A stretch of 64,000 bases of DNA from Burhinus oedicnemus (Eukaryota > Chordata > Aves > Charadriiformes > Burhinidae). Below, in pieces: positions 1 through 8,125 of the stretch (positions within the stretch are counted from its first letter, which is position 1; every line of letters begins with the position of its first letter). The stretch covers positions 3,922,279 through 3,986,278 of the forward strand of contig VFFE01007255.1 in assembly GCA_008921705.1 (NCBI GenBank), read 5' to 3'. The translations under genes were made by a program, and so were the position numbers. The notes under the pieces were generated by a model. The model was not told where the DNA came from. It made no database searches and worked only from the letters and a program-made list of their open reading frames with translations.

Positions 1-64
1 GGTGTCAGCAGCGAGCAGCGGCGGGCGGCGCTCCCCGGTGCGTCCCGCTCCCGTTCCGCCGCCG

Positions 65-482
65 ATGGCCGCCGGCCGCCGCGCTCCCCCGGAGCCCGGC
101 GGGGGCCCGGTATTACTTCAAGGCATCTTCGGTGCGGGACCGACCCCCGGTGCTGCCCCCTGTTCCTTGGCTCTGACCGCCCGGGAGTTGCAGGTGCGGC
201 GTCCCGGCGGTTCCTCCGGGGGTTCCACCGGTCCCGACGCCGCGTTCCGCCTGGCCGACTGCGTGGGCTCCGCCGCCTTCCCCGCCGCCGCCGCCGCCGC
301 CTGCTTCTCCCTCGTCTGCTACCCCTTCCGCGGGCCGCGCTGGGGCTCGCCCGCCCGGCAGCGCCTGGAGCGGACCTTCCGCGTCTCCCTGGGACCCGAC
401 GCCGAGGGCAACCTGCGCATCGCCCAGGCCTGGAGCCGGAGGATCCGGGAGCTCTCCGTGCCCGCCGTGCCCACGCAGGACG
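65..482 (+). CDS. SPHK1: SPHK1 coding exon 1 (SPHK2-like N-terminal region)
   Basis: Encodes residues 1-139 plus the first base of Gly140. The ATG has G at +4. The stretch VLLQGIFG followed by a LALT-ELQVRR strand, an alanine-rich segment, YPFRG and RTFRV parallels the N-terminal domain of human SPHK2 (LLHGEFG, LTLTSQALHIQRL, YPRGRRG, RTFRA). I infer a folded N-terminal domain rather than random GC-rich coding. The exon ends in a strong GTGAGT donor at 483 (phase 1). Confidence 0.85.
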
Positions 483-3400
483 GTGAGTGGCCGCAACGGC
501 CGCCCCACGCTGGCCCCCGGCGGGGGACACGGGCACCCGCCCGTCCTTGCTCCGCTGCGGGTCCCGACGGAGGGAGCCCCCGGCACCGGGCGGGGGGGTT
601 TTGCCGGAACCGGGGCCAGCAGCCACCCGAGAGCGTGGGGTGTGGGGAGTGGGGACCGCCAGCTCTCCATTGCCCGTCCCCACGCGGGACGGCTGTCCCC
701 GAGGGGCGGCGTGGGGACGCGGCTGGCAGCTGGCGCCGTGCCGGGAGCGCTGCGCGGTGGTCGGGCCCCGAAGGGACGGGTCGGGGACGGGTCGGGGGGG
801 AGGACAGACGCGGGGGGGGGTGTCTGCGTCCCCGCAGGGTCACCTGGATCCCCCCCCGCCCCGAGCCTGGCGGGGGACGACGACGACGGGGACATCCCTG
901 TGCACAGCCCCGGGGCCGGCATCTCCCCCCCTTTCTCCCTTAAATCGAAGTGGCAGCGGGGATGTGGTCGCACCACGGGGGCCCTTTGCACGGGCCCCCC
1001 CTCCCCTCGCATCGCTTCCTTTCAATAACTAGCAAAGCTCCAAAGGGCAGCATAAACCAAGAAAAAAAATAAAGTCATCGTTGCTGACGCAGGCAGGACG
1101 GGAGCCAGGCACCGTCCCCAGCAGGTCCCCATCCATCACTTGGGAGCAGGCGAATCCCCCCGCAACACCCCCAGGGGCCCATCGGGGTCCCAGGGTGGCA
1201 CGGAGGGGTCCGGGTGGCGGTTCCTTCTCCCTCCGGGAGTTGCCACCGGCTGGAAGGGGAGCGGCTGGCTCGGGGACCAAGTCCCCCAGCTCCTGCAGTC
1301 AGGGCAGGGCGGGCTGGCATATATTTGAACATCTGAGCAGAGATTCAATTATATGCACTACTTCATTTATTTAGCTGTCCAGTCGCACTGATCAGACTTG
1401 GAAATTAAGAGGCATGCGGTTAGAGGGATCCTGTCAGATCACATTTAGCCCAGCTCTCCCTCTCTGGATTTTAAAATGCAGCTTTTTTACATGACCTGCA
1501 GCTACAAAACAACTTTCTGCTACTCTTCCCAAAGAATAAAAACAAATCCAGTGGAAAGGGGTGAGGGCGAAACCAGTTCCCTGGCTCTATTTCCAGCCTG
1601 AACTCTGCAGCTGTAAGTCTCCAAGCATTTGAAAACCTTCGCCCTTTTATCAGGCGGTGTGAGGGTGCTGGGGCACCAGCAGCTCCTTGCACGGCAGGGG
1701 CCTCGGGGGAGGCCGAGGAAGGAGGACGGGAGAAGGCGGTGTGGGATTTTGCAGTTATTTTTCTAGCTGAGGGCCAGCAGGATTTGCAAACCTCCTCCCC
1801 CAGTTTGGGACAGAGCTAAAAATGCCTCTCGCCACACCCTGCGCTCGCACGCACCCTCACGTGCCGGCATCGCAGCCTGTGCGGGACAGATAAGGCCGTG
1901 CGACAGATAAGGCGTGTGAGTCCGTGCGGAGCAATCCTGCCACCCCATCCCTGTATGGAGGGGACCAGGGAGCCACTGGTGATCCCATCCCGGTGTCATC
2001 TCAGCTCCGGCATCCTCTGGGATAAAAGCCCTGGAGAGAGCTGCAGCGGGGAGGAAGCTTCCCCCTCCTTATTTCACCCCAAGGGGGAAAAAATAAGTCC
2101 CTCAGCAGCGAATGGCCCCACAGCTGGGGCTGCCCGCAGCGTGCAGGGAAGTGTCCTACCCTGCAGCTGGCTGGGATGGAGCAAACCACCCCCGGGCTCG
2201 TGTCCTGATGGGGAAATCCAGCCCGCAGTCGCGGTAAGAAGCTGCCGTCGAGCTGCCGGCAAGAGCCACGGCGTTGCGGCGTGTTGGCAGCGCTGCTGGC
2301 AGCGAGCGGGACCTGGCCCTGCTGCAATCCCCCGTTTTGGGGGACCCACTCTCCATGCTCATCCCCTCACCGTGCAGGGGAGCGGAGGTAACACTCTGCG
2401 GAGAGGGGACGCAGCGGGCATATCCAGGTCCATCCCAGCCTCATGCCAGCTGAGTCACCGGGAAGGACAGCCCTGTCCCCCACCAGACTGGGACGCTTGT
2501 TCCTTATGCCCAGAGAGTTTCCAGAAGGATGCGGCGACACAACGGAACAGCTGGGGCTGCTGATGGCGGAGCCGCGGCAGCGTGGTCCCCACATGAGCGT
2601 GGTCAGGACACGTGTCCCACGGGGGGGAACGTGGGCGGAGGGGGGAGAGCAGAGTTTGTGCACTGGCAGCAGCTGGAGCCCCTTCCTCCTGCTGACTCAG
2701 TGTCTGCTCTGCTCCGCGTTTGAGGTTGAAAGTAGCCGCGGCTGTGCCGGGAAGTGGCTGAGCCTCGCCGAGATGCCAGGGGCTGGCCGGCATTGCGCAA
2801 GGGAAAAGGGGTGCTGCTGAAATCTGTCTGTTCCCCCCGGGCCTGAGCATTGCTGCTGCTGGGCTCCGGCTCTGAACCAGCACCCTCTGCTCCTGCCGTG
2901 GGAGCCTGGGCTAAGCCCAGCGCTGCTGGTGTCACTGGTCCCACACTGGGATCACGTCCCCGTCCTTATTCACACTCTGGTACCAGCAATCTGTCCCTGC
3001 TGGAGTCATGGCATCCCTTGGTGCGTTGAGCAGGGTTTTCCTTTCCCCCTCCAGCCACGGAGCGGGTCCTCGGGTTCCCAGCCGTACCCCGCTGCCCAAC
3101 GGGTCCAGGCAGGAGTTTCAGGCAAGACCCAGCCGTGGCTCTGTCTGCGCGTCAGTGCGGCTGATGAGAAACACCCAGCGTTTAAAAACTGTATTTAGGT
3201 GCTTGAAGTGCCTCGTGCTCTCGCTGTGCACCCTCCAGGCTGGGGGGGGAGAGAGAGAAAAGCCCCCCCCATCTCCTGCCTCTGGCAGCTGGGGCTTCAG
3301 CATGAACCCCCCTGCCTGGGAGCGTGCCTGAGTTTGTCATTAGGGGATTTTGGTGCTGGTAGTGACTGGGGAAGGCTCTGGAGTGGGACCAGCCCAGCCC

Positions 3401-6400
3401 CGCGGTTGCTGCCCCTTATCCCTGACCCGAATCAGGATGGCCTCTGGTCGCAGCGTCCCCGAGAGCAGCTGGTCCCCTCGCGTCTGGCACCCACTGATAA
3501 GGGGCTGGGGAGGGCGGGGGGGGGCAGCCGGCCACTTCCCCCGGCCCTGGGCAACAGCGGGGACAGCCGGCCCAGAGCCAGCGCCCAGCCCCAGGCTCAG
3601 CCCTGGCTCACGGGTGAACCTTTGCTGGGGACTCGGTGGCGGGTCCCAAGCAGCCGGTGCGGGGACAAAGCGGTGTCCTGGAGGGTGACAGCCTCACCGG
3701 GTCATTCCCAGGCGCAGAAAATCAACCTGATGGCGCTGAAATCAGCAGAGCTTGGTGTGCTCCCAGGACTGGGACAGGCACAGAGATGGGATGCTCCAAG
3801 GCTCGTCTCCCCGCAGAGCAGCTAATGGAGCATTGCCAGCCGTCGGGGAAGCCCTGGCGTAGCCCTGAGCGGTGAGGTGCTGGGTGTCACCCCAGGGAGA
3901 TGACACCCTTAGGCACCTCCATCTCCCCACGCTCCCCGCCTCCGTCCCCGGCGTGGGCAGCAGGAGGGGTTTTGGCTGTAAAAACGCTGCCGGTGTGTTC
4001 AAACAGCTGAAATCAAAGTGTGGACAAGGCGCGGGGGGGCAGGTGGCTGGCCCCAGCCCCCCTGCCCTGGGTAAGAGGGGGGGTTCCCGGCCCAGGGCAG
4101 TGCTGGGAATCGCCGTCTGTTTTGGTGACTCAGCTCCTGACGGAGCAGCTGTTTCTGCTGAGTCAGCAGACGCAGCCCCCACGCTGTCCCGCAGAGCCCA
4201 CACACCCGGCTCATCACCCACTACCCCGCTGGGGGCCAGGTCATGGCTTAGGGGTCCAGAGCTGGTGGAGACACCCCCCCCCCCCCCAAAACTGGCTTTA
4301 CCCTGCAGGGCTGGGGCATTCCAGAGGTGCTGCAGGAGCTCAATGCACGCTGCCCTGCTCATTTCGGGGCTGGGGGAGCCCGAGCAGCACCCAGGGGTCC
4401 TGCCCTCAAGCACGCTGCCACCAGCTCCCTCGGGTGCCATCATGTCGCTCCTCCTCCCTGCGCCTCCCTCGCAGGGCAACTGCAGCCCCAGCACCCCCAT
4501 TCCCACAGCGGGGACCACTGGGCTTGGGGCTCGGGCAGAGGGATGCAGACCCCTGCCAAGCTTGTAATTACAACCCGACGGGGGCCCTCACGGGCGAAAC
4601 CTGAACCCCGTGGGGAGCAGGGGAAGCAGAAGCGTCCGTCTGCCGGCGCAGGTGTCTGTCCTGGCCCTGCTCCATCTGGGGTGGGTGGGAGGAATTGAGC
4701 TCTTGAGTCCCTCTGGCCCTTGGCGTCCCCCCCCTCCCTGTCCTTGGCTCGCTGTGTGTTGGGGGGCTGAGCCGTGTCATGAGCTGTAGGGTTCCGCAGG
4801 GAAAACTCACAGCCGAGGGTGGCCAGGGCCAGGTGGCCCTGGGGAGGTTGGGCTTCAAGCCTCCCCTTTGCTTCCACCTTTCTTTCCTTGGCGTGTCCGA
4901 AAGCGCGGCCGGCAGCACCCTGCTGCCCTGGGATGCACAGGGATGCTCGGTGCCGCAGAGCCCCATCTCTGCTGCAGCATCGCCGGGTTGCTGCGGGACT
5001 CCAGCCTGGGCGTAAAACACCCCTGCTGATCGCAGGAGAGCTCAAGGCGAGTCCCTGAAGGACCCCGTGTCCCCATCTCTGCCACCTCCCCTGTGCTCCC
5101 AGCAGGGACCCTCCATCCCTGCTCGCCTCCCGTTGCCTGTGGGGAGGGATGCAGCCTGGGGAGCTTGTGGGGATCGGGAGCAGCTCCCTTTCCTGTGGAG
5201 CCGTGGCAAACGCTGCCCTGGCTCACAAAGCCCTCCCTGGGCAGCACCACGGCCCCACCACCCTGAGCCCCCCGTTCCCCCCTGCCCAGGTGACAGCTAT
5301 GGGGTGCTGCCCCGGCCCTGCCGTGCGCTGGTGCTGCTGAACCCGCAGAGCGGTGCCGGCCGCGCGCTCGAGGACTTCCAGGCGGTGGTGCAGCCCATGC
5401 TGGCCGAGGCAGAGATTGCCACCACCGTTTTCGTCACCGGTGAGTCTGCGAGCGGTCCCCTCACCTCCTCCTCCTCCCTTCCCAGGATCCTACCTGGGTG
5501 CTGCCACCCTGGGATGGGCTCCTCCGAGGGCCTTGTACCCCCCAGCACCGCTGCAACTCCGGCTCCTGTGGGGCTGGTTTGGACAACACGGTGGGTGGCC
5601 TGTCACAGGTGGAGTGGCAAAGGGTGCAAGGGGACATGGTTGCACTCAATAGGGGTGACTGCCTCACCTCCTGCACCCCTGGCTGGGACCCTCACAGGGA
5701 CAGTGGGGCTGGGGTCACCACGTAGGGGGGTGGCAGCTGGCAGGGCAGAGGGGTGGAGGGTGGTGCTCGACACTCCGCTTTCCCCTGCAGAGAGACCCCA
5801 CCACGCTCATGAGAAGGTACGGGATGAGGACCTGTCGCAGTGGGACACATTGGTGGTCATGGCCGGGGATGGGCTGCTGTACGAGGTGAGAGGGGCACCG
5901 CAGGGCATCCCCCTGGATGGGACTGGGTGGGATGGGTGCAGAGCCGGGAGGAGAGGGATGCCTGGGGCAGGAGCCAAGCTTTGAGACATGAAGGCAGGCA
6001 GGGAATGGCAAAGGAGAGATGACACGCAGCTTGGAGGAGAGAGGGGCAGCCATGGCCTCAGTCCTGCCCTGGATAGGGGCTCTGCTCCCCCCTGAGCTGT
6101 GTGGGGGCCACTGGGGTCCTTGCATGGATGCTGGTGCCACCAGCTCCCTTGGTCCCTGCAGGTGGTGAATGGGCTCATGGAGCGGCCGGACTGGGAGGAC
6201 ACCATGAAGAAGCCGCTGTGCATCCTGCCGGGGGGCTCTGGGAATGCCTTGGCCGCCTCCATCAACCACTACGCAGGGTGAGCCCCGGCCCCGCGGGGGG
6301 CACCCGCTGCTGGCACATGGGGCTGTGCTGGCACCGAGGCGAGGGGAATGAGGGAAGCAAAAGACACTGCATGGTTCCAGCCCTGGGAAAGGGTGCTGGG

Positions 6401-7626
6401 ATGCCCAGCACAGGGATGCCCACCTGGGTCCCCACCTCCCTGCAGGCTGGTGCAGCCCAGCTCCAGCCAGTCCCTGCGAGCATCAGCTTGCATCCCTGTG
6501 TCCCCAGCTCCCCCCACGGCCTTTCTCTTCTCCAAGCGCTGAGTCTAGCACAGCTTTACCCCAAAGGATCCACCTCAGGGCACAGCCGATCCCGCTGCGT
6601 GGCAGGGGGACCAGGATTGCCCTGGCCCAGCAGCTCCAATTCGGTTCCCTCTTTCAGGAGCTGGTTTATCCCTCCCACCCCCAGCAAAAGCTCTCCCAGC
6701 AGCTGTCCCTGAGGGACACTGTCACCCAGCTGGGATATCTCCCAACCACAACACTGGGGTAAGGGTTGCATATGGATGCTGGGACAGGAGGAGAAGCCCT
6801 GAGCTGGGTCTAGCCCAAACTCACCCTCTCCATCCCTCGCAGCAACGATCACGTCGCCAAGAAGAAGCTGCTGACGAACTGCACCTTCATCCTGTGCAAG
6901 GGGCTGCACACGCAGATGGACCTGGTCTCGCTGAGCACGGCCTCGGGCAAGCGCCTCTTCTCCTTCCTGGGCTTTGGCTGGGGCTTCATCTCGGACGTGG
7001 ACATCGACAGCGAGAAGTACCGCCGGCTGGGCAATGCCCGCTTCACCCTGGGCACCCTCCAGTGCCTGGCCAAGCTGCGGGTGTACCAGGGCCGCCTCTC
7101 CTACCTGCCCGCTGTCCCTGAGCAGGGCACCCCCCCGGCACCCAGGGACCCCCGCGCACCCGTCACCAACGGCCAGGCTGGCCGCATCCCACCACCGGCG
7201 GGGACGGAGGCAGCCGGGGCTCTGCCCGCCGACTCGCTGCTGGTGCCGCTGTGCCAGCCGGTGCCGGCACACTGGACGGTGGTCCCTGAGGAGGAGTTCA
7301 TCACCGTCTATGCCATCTACCAGTCCCACCTGGGCACCAACCTGCTGATGGCACCGGCAGCCCAGCTGCACGATGGCTGCATCCATCTCTTCTACCTGAA
7401 GGCCGGCATCAGCCGCGTGGCGCTGCTGAACCTCTTCCTGGCCATGGCCAGGGGGACCCACCTGGACTTGAACTGTCCCCACTTGCGCTACGTCCCCGTC
7501 CGGGCTTTCCGCCTGGAACCGCGGGTGGCCGCGGGCATCATGACAGTGGACGGCGAGGTGCTGGCCTGCGAGCCCGTGCAGGGCCAGATCCACAGCCGCC
7601 TCTGCCGCATCCTCAGCGGCTCCTGA
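65..7626 (+). CDS. SPHK1: Sphingosine kinase 1 (five coding exons joined)
   Basis: Lipid kinase that phosphorylates sphingosine with ATP to give sphingosine-1-phosphate, acting in the cytosol and at membranes. Joined exons 65-482, 5290-5439, 5791-5885, 6162-6277 and 6843-7626 total 1,563 nt, an open frame of 520 residues plus TGA. All introns are GT-AG. Residues 147-165 hold the first nucleotide-binding strand and loop (LLNPQSGAGRA), 214-217 the AGDG motif (SGDG in mammals), 245-252 GGSGNALA, and 305-320 the substrate-site segment with GFISDVD. Human SPHK1 is 384 aa; the excess is a roughly 145-residue N-terminal region that resembles SPHK2. The tail ends at LSGS, lacking the proline-rich mammalian SPHK1 C-terminus. 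Identity as SPHK1 rather than SPHK2 rests on adjacency to UBE2O and on the core sequence. The ATG at 65 is the first in-frame one, but the frame is open to the window edge, so an upstream start cannot be excluded. Confidence 0.94.
773..800 (+). other. Potential G-quadruplex in intron 1
   Basis: Five runs of three or more G separated by two-base loops (AC or TC) lie on the coding strand about 290 nt past the exon 1 donor. This fits the G3+N1-7 quadruplex pattern with very short loops. Formation is inferred from sequence only. Confidence 0.6.
1888..1912 (+). promoter_or_regulatory. Tandem GATA-factor motifs
   Basis: ACAGATAAGGC occurs twice, with the AGATAAGG cores at 1888-1895 and 1905-1912, a 17-bp period. 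Each core matches the WGATAR consensus bound by GATA factors. Binding is inferred; the context is SPHK1 intron 1. Confidence 0.45.
2690..2701 (+). promoter_or_regulatory. AP-1/MARE-like motif
   Basis: TGCTGACTCAGT contains the AP-1 core TGACTCA. It has a complete left MARE half-site and an imperfect right half (11 of 13 positions of TGCTGASTCAGCA). Confidence 0.4.
3414..3502 (+). promoter_or_regulatory. Pair of opposed GATA motifs
   Basis: CCTTATC at 3414-3420 (GATAAGG on the - strand) and TGATAAGG at 3495-3502 are two further WGATAR cores in intron 1, about 80 bp apart in opposite orientation. Occupancy is unproven. Confidence 0.35.
4126..4168 (+). promoter_or_regulatory. ARE plus perfect palindromic MARE
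   Basis: TGACTCAGC at 4126-4134 fits the antioxidant-response pattern TGACnnnGC. TGCTGAGTCAGCA at 4156-4168 is an exact 13-bp T-type Maf recognition element. These are known sites for small-Maf heterodimers such as NF-E2, NRF2 or BACH, and for AP-1. They lie in SPHK1 intron 1 about 1.1 kb before exon 2. Function is inferred. Confidence 0.55.
5290..5439 (+). CDS. SPHK1: SPHK1 coding exon 2
   Basis: Completes Gly140 and encodes residues 141-189. It contains LPRPCRALVLLNP, matching human LPRPCRVLVLLNP, which starts the nucleotide-binding fold, and the helix around VVQPMLAEAEI. The acceptor is CCCAG at 5289 and the donor GTGAGT at 5440, phase 1 at both ends. Confidence 0.95.
5791..5885 (+). CDS. 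SPHK1: SPHK1 coding exon 3
   Basis: Encodes residues 190-221, including WDTLVVMAGDGLLYE, equivalent to human WDALVVMSGDGLMHE. The SGDG serine is replaced by Ala while the glycines and Asp are kept. The acceptor CCCCTGCAG and donor GTGAGA give phase 1 in and phase 0 out. Confidence 0.95.
6162..6277 (+). CDS. SPHK1: SPHK1 coding exon 4
   Basis: Encodes residues 222-259 plus two bases of Gly260. VVNGLMERPDW is identical to human SPHK1, and GGSGNALA (245-252) is the second phosphate-binding glycine motif. The acceptor is CCCTGCAG at 6161 and the donor GTGAGC at 6278. Confidence 0.96.
6278..6842 (+). other. SPHK1 intron 4
   Basis: GT-AG intron of 565 bp with no recognisable internal element; it ends in CATCCCTCGCAG. 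The two shorter introns, 5440-5790 and 5886-6161, likewise show nothing beyond splice signals. Confidence 0.85.
6843..7626 (+). CDS. SPHK1: SPHK1 terminal coding exon 5
   Basis: Encodes residues 260-520 and the stop TGA at 7624-7626. It carries LLTNCT, the lipid-site segment WGFISDVDIDSEKYR (306-320), RFTLGT, GRLSYLP, a proline- and glycine-rich linker at about 350-390, then HWTVVPEEEF and AFRLEP. The linker replaces the mammalian stretch around the ERK-phosphorylated Ser225-Pro, and no Ser-Pro is seen in it. The protein stops soon after VQGQIH, unlike mammalian SPHK1, which continues about 30 residues. Confidence 0.95.
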
Positions 7627-8125
7627 GCAGCTGGGTTCAGCCCCTGCAGCGCTGAGCCGCCGGCACAGCCCGGCACGAGGGCGGCAGAGTCTTCCTCCCA
7701 CTCAGGAACCTCCTCCTCCTCCCACAGCAATAGCTCTCGGGGGCTGCGGGTGCTCGTCCCCTCGCTTGTCCCCGTGCTTAGCTTTACCCCCTTGGGACAG
7801 CCACCAGGGCTGTCCCAAAAACAAGCCACGAGCCCCATCAGGTACTCTATGCCGGTGAGACGCCAGTGTGTTTTATCCCGGTACAAGGTCCTGGCCCCCG
7901 GGGGGCTGCGCTGGCACAGCCCTGTCCCCTCCCCGGCTTGGACGCACATGGTGGCACCGCTCGTGTCCCCACTGCAGAGCCAGTGCCACCCTCCAGGGAT
8001 GGTCAGGACCAATATATCTAATAGAAGAAATCGACTTTTTTAAGAATGTTTCTACCCAAAGCTTCCTGTAGAAGCAAGAGTTTATTCTTGTGAGAAATGC
8101 AATAAATATCTAGCGTTTGCAAAAA
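7627..8125 (+). other. SPHK1: SPHK1 3' UTR
   Basis: Non-coding sequence following the stop, ending just after a canonical AATAAA. The end coordinate is approximate, taken 15-20 nt past the signal. The last 150 bases become AT-rich, unlike the GC-rich exon 5. Confidence 0.7.
8101..8106 (+). terminator. SPHK1 polyadenylation signal AATAAA
   Basis: A canonical AATAAA about 475 nt after the SPHK1 stop, the only clear one in the likely 3' UTR. Confidence 0.75.

Larger units (their letters stand above)
1..960 (+). promoter_or_regulatory. CpG-rich 5' region of SPHK1
   Basis: The first kilobase is extremely GC- and CpG-rich and contains exon 1 and the start of intron 1, as expected for a CpG-island promoter region. 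Bases 1-64 are probably 5' UTR, although they are also open in the coding frame. The actual transcription start probably lies left of the window. No TATA box is visible in these 64 bases. Confidence 0.55.
483..5289 (+). other. SPHK1 intron 1
   Basis: A 4.8-kb GT-AG intron with no recognisable coding exon. It contains a G-quadruplex-type G-run array near its 5' end, an AT-rich island at about 1320-1510, GATA motifs at 1888, 1905, 3414 and 3495, and AP-1/Maf-type motifs at 2690, 4126 and 4156. A 14-C homopolymer lies at 4274-4287. Many long open frames here are a by-product of high GC content. It ends in a pyrimidine-rich acceptor (CCCCCCTGCCCAG) before exon 2. Confidence 0.85.

Noticed and set aside
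2..1032. Several overlapping long ORFs on both strands of the first kilobase
   Set aside because: GC-rich sequence has few stop codons. Only the frame spliced at 482 matches the sphingosine kinase family.
6556..7701. 381-codon open frame antisense to SPHK1 exon 5
   Set aside because: It is the mirror of a GC-rich coding exon; it has Gln/Ala/Glu-rich low-complexity composition, and the + strand has clear sphingosine kinase motifs.
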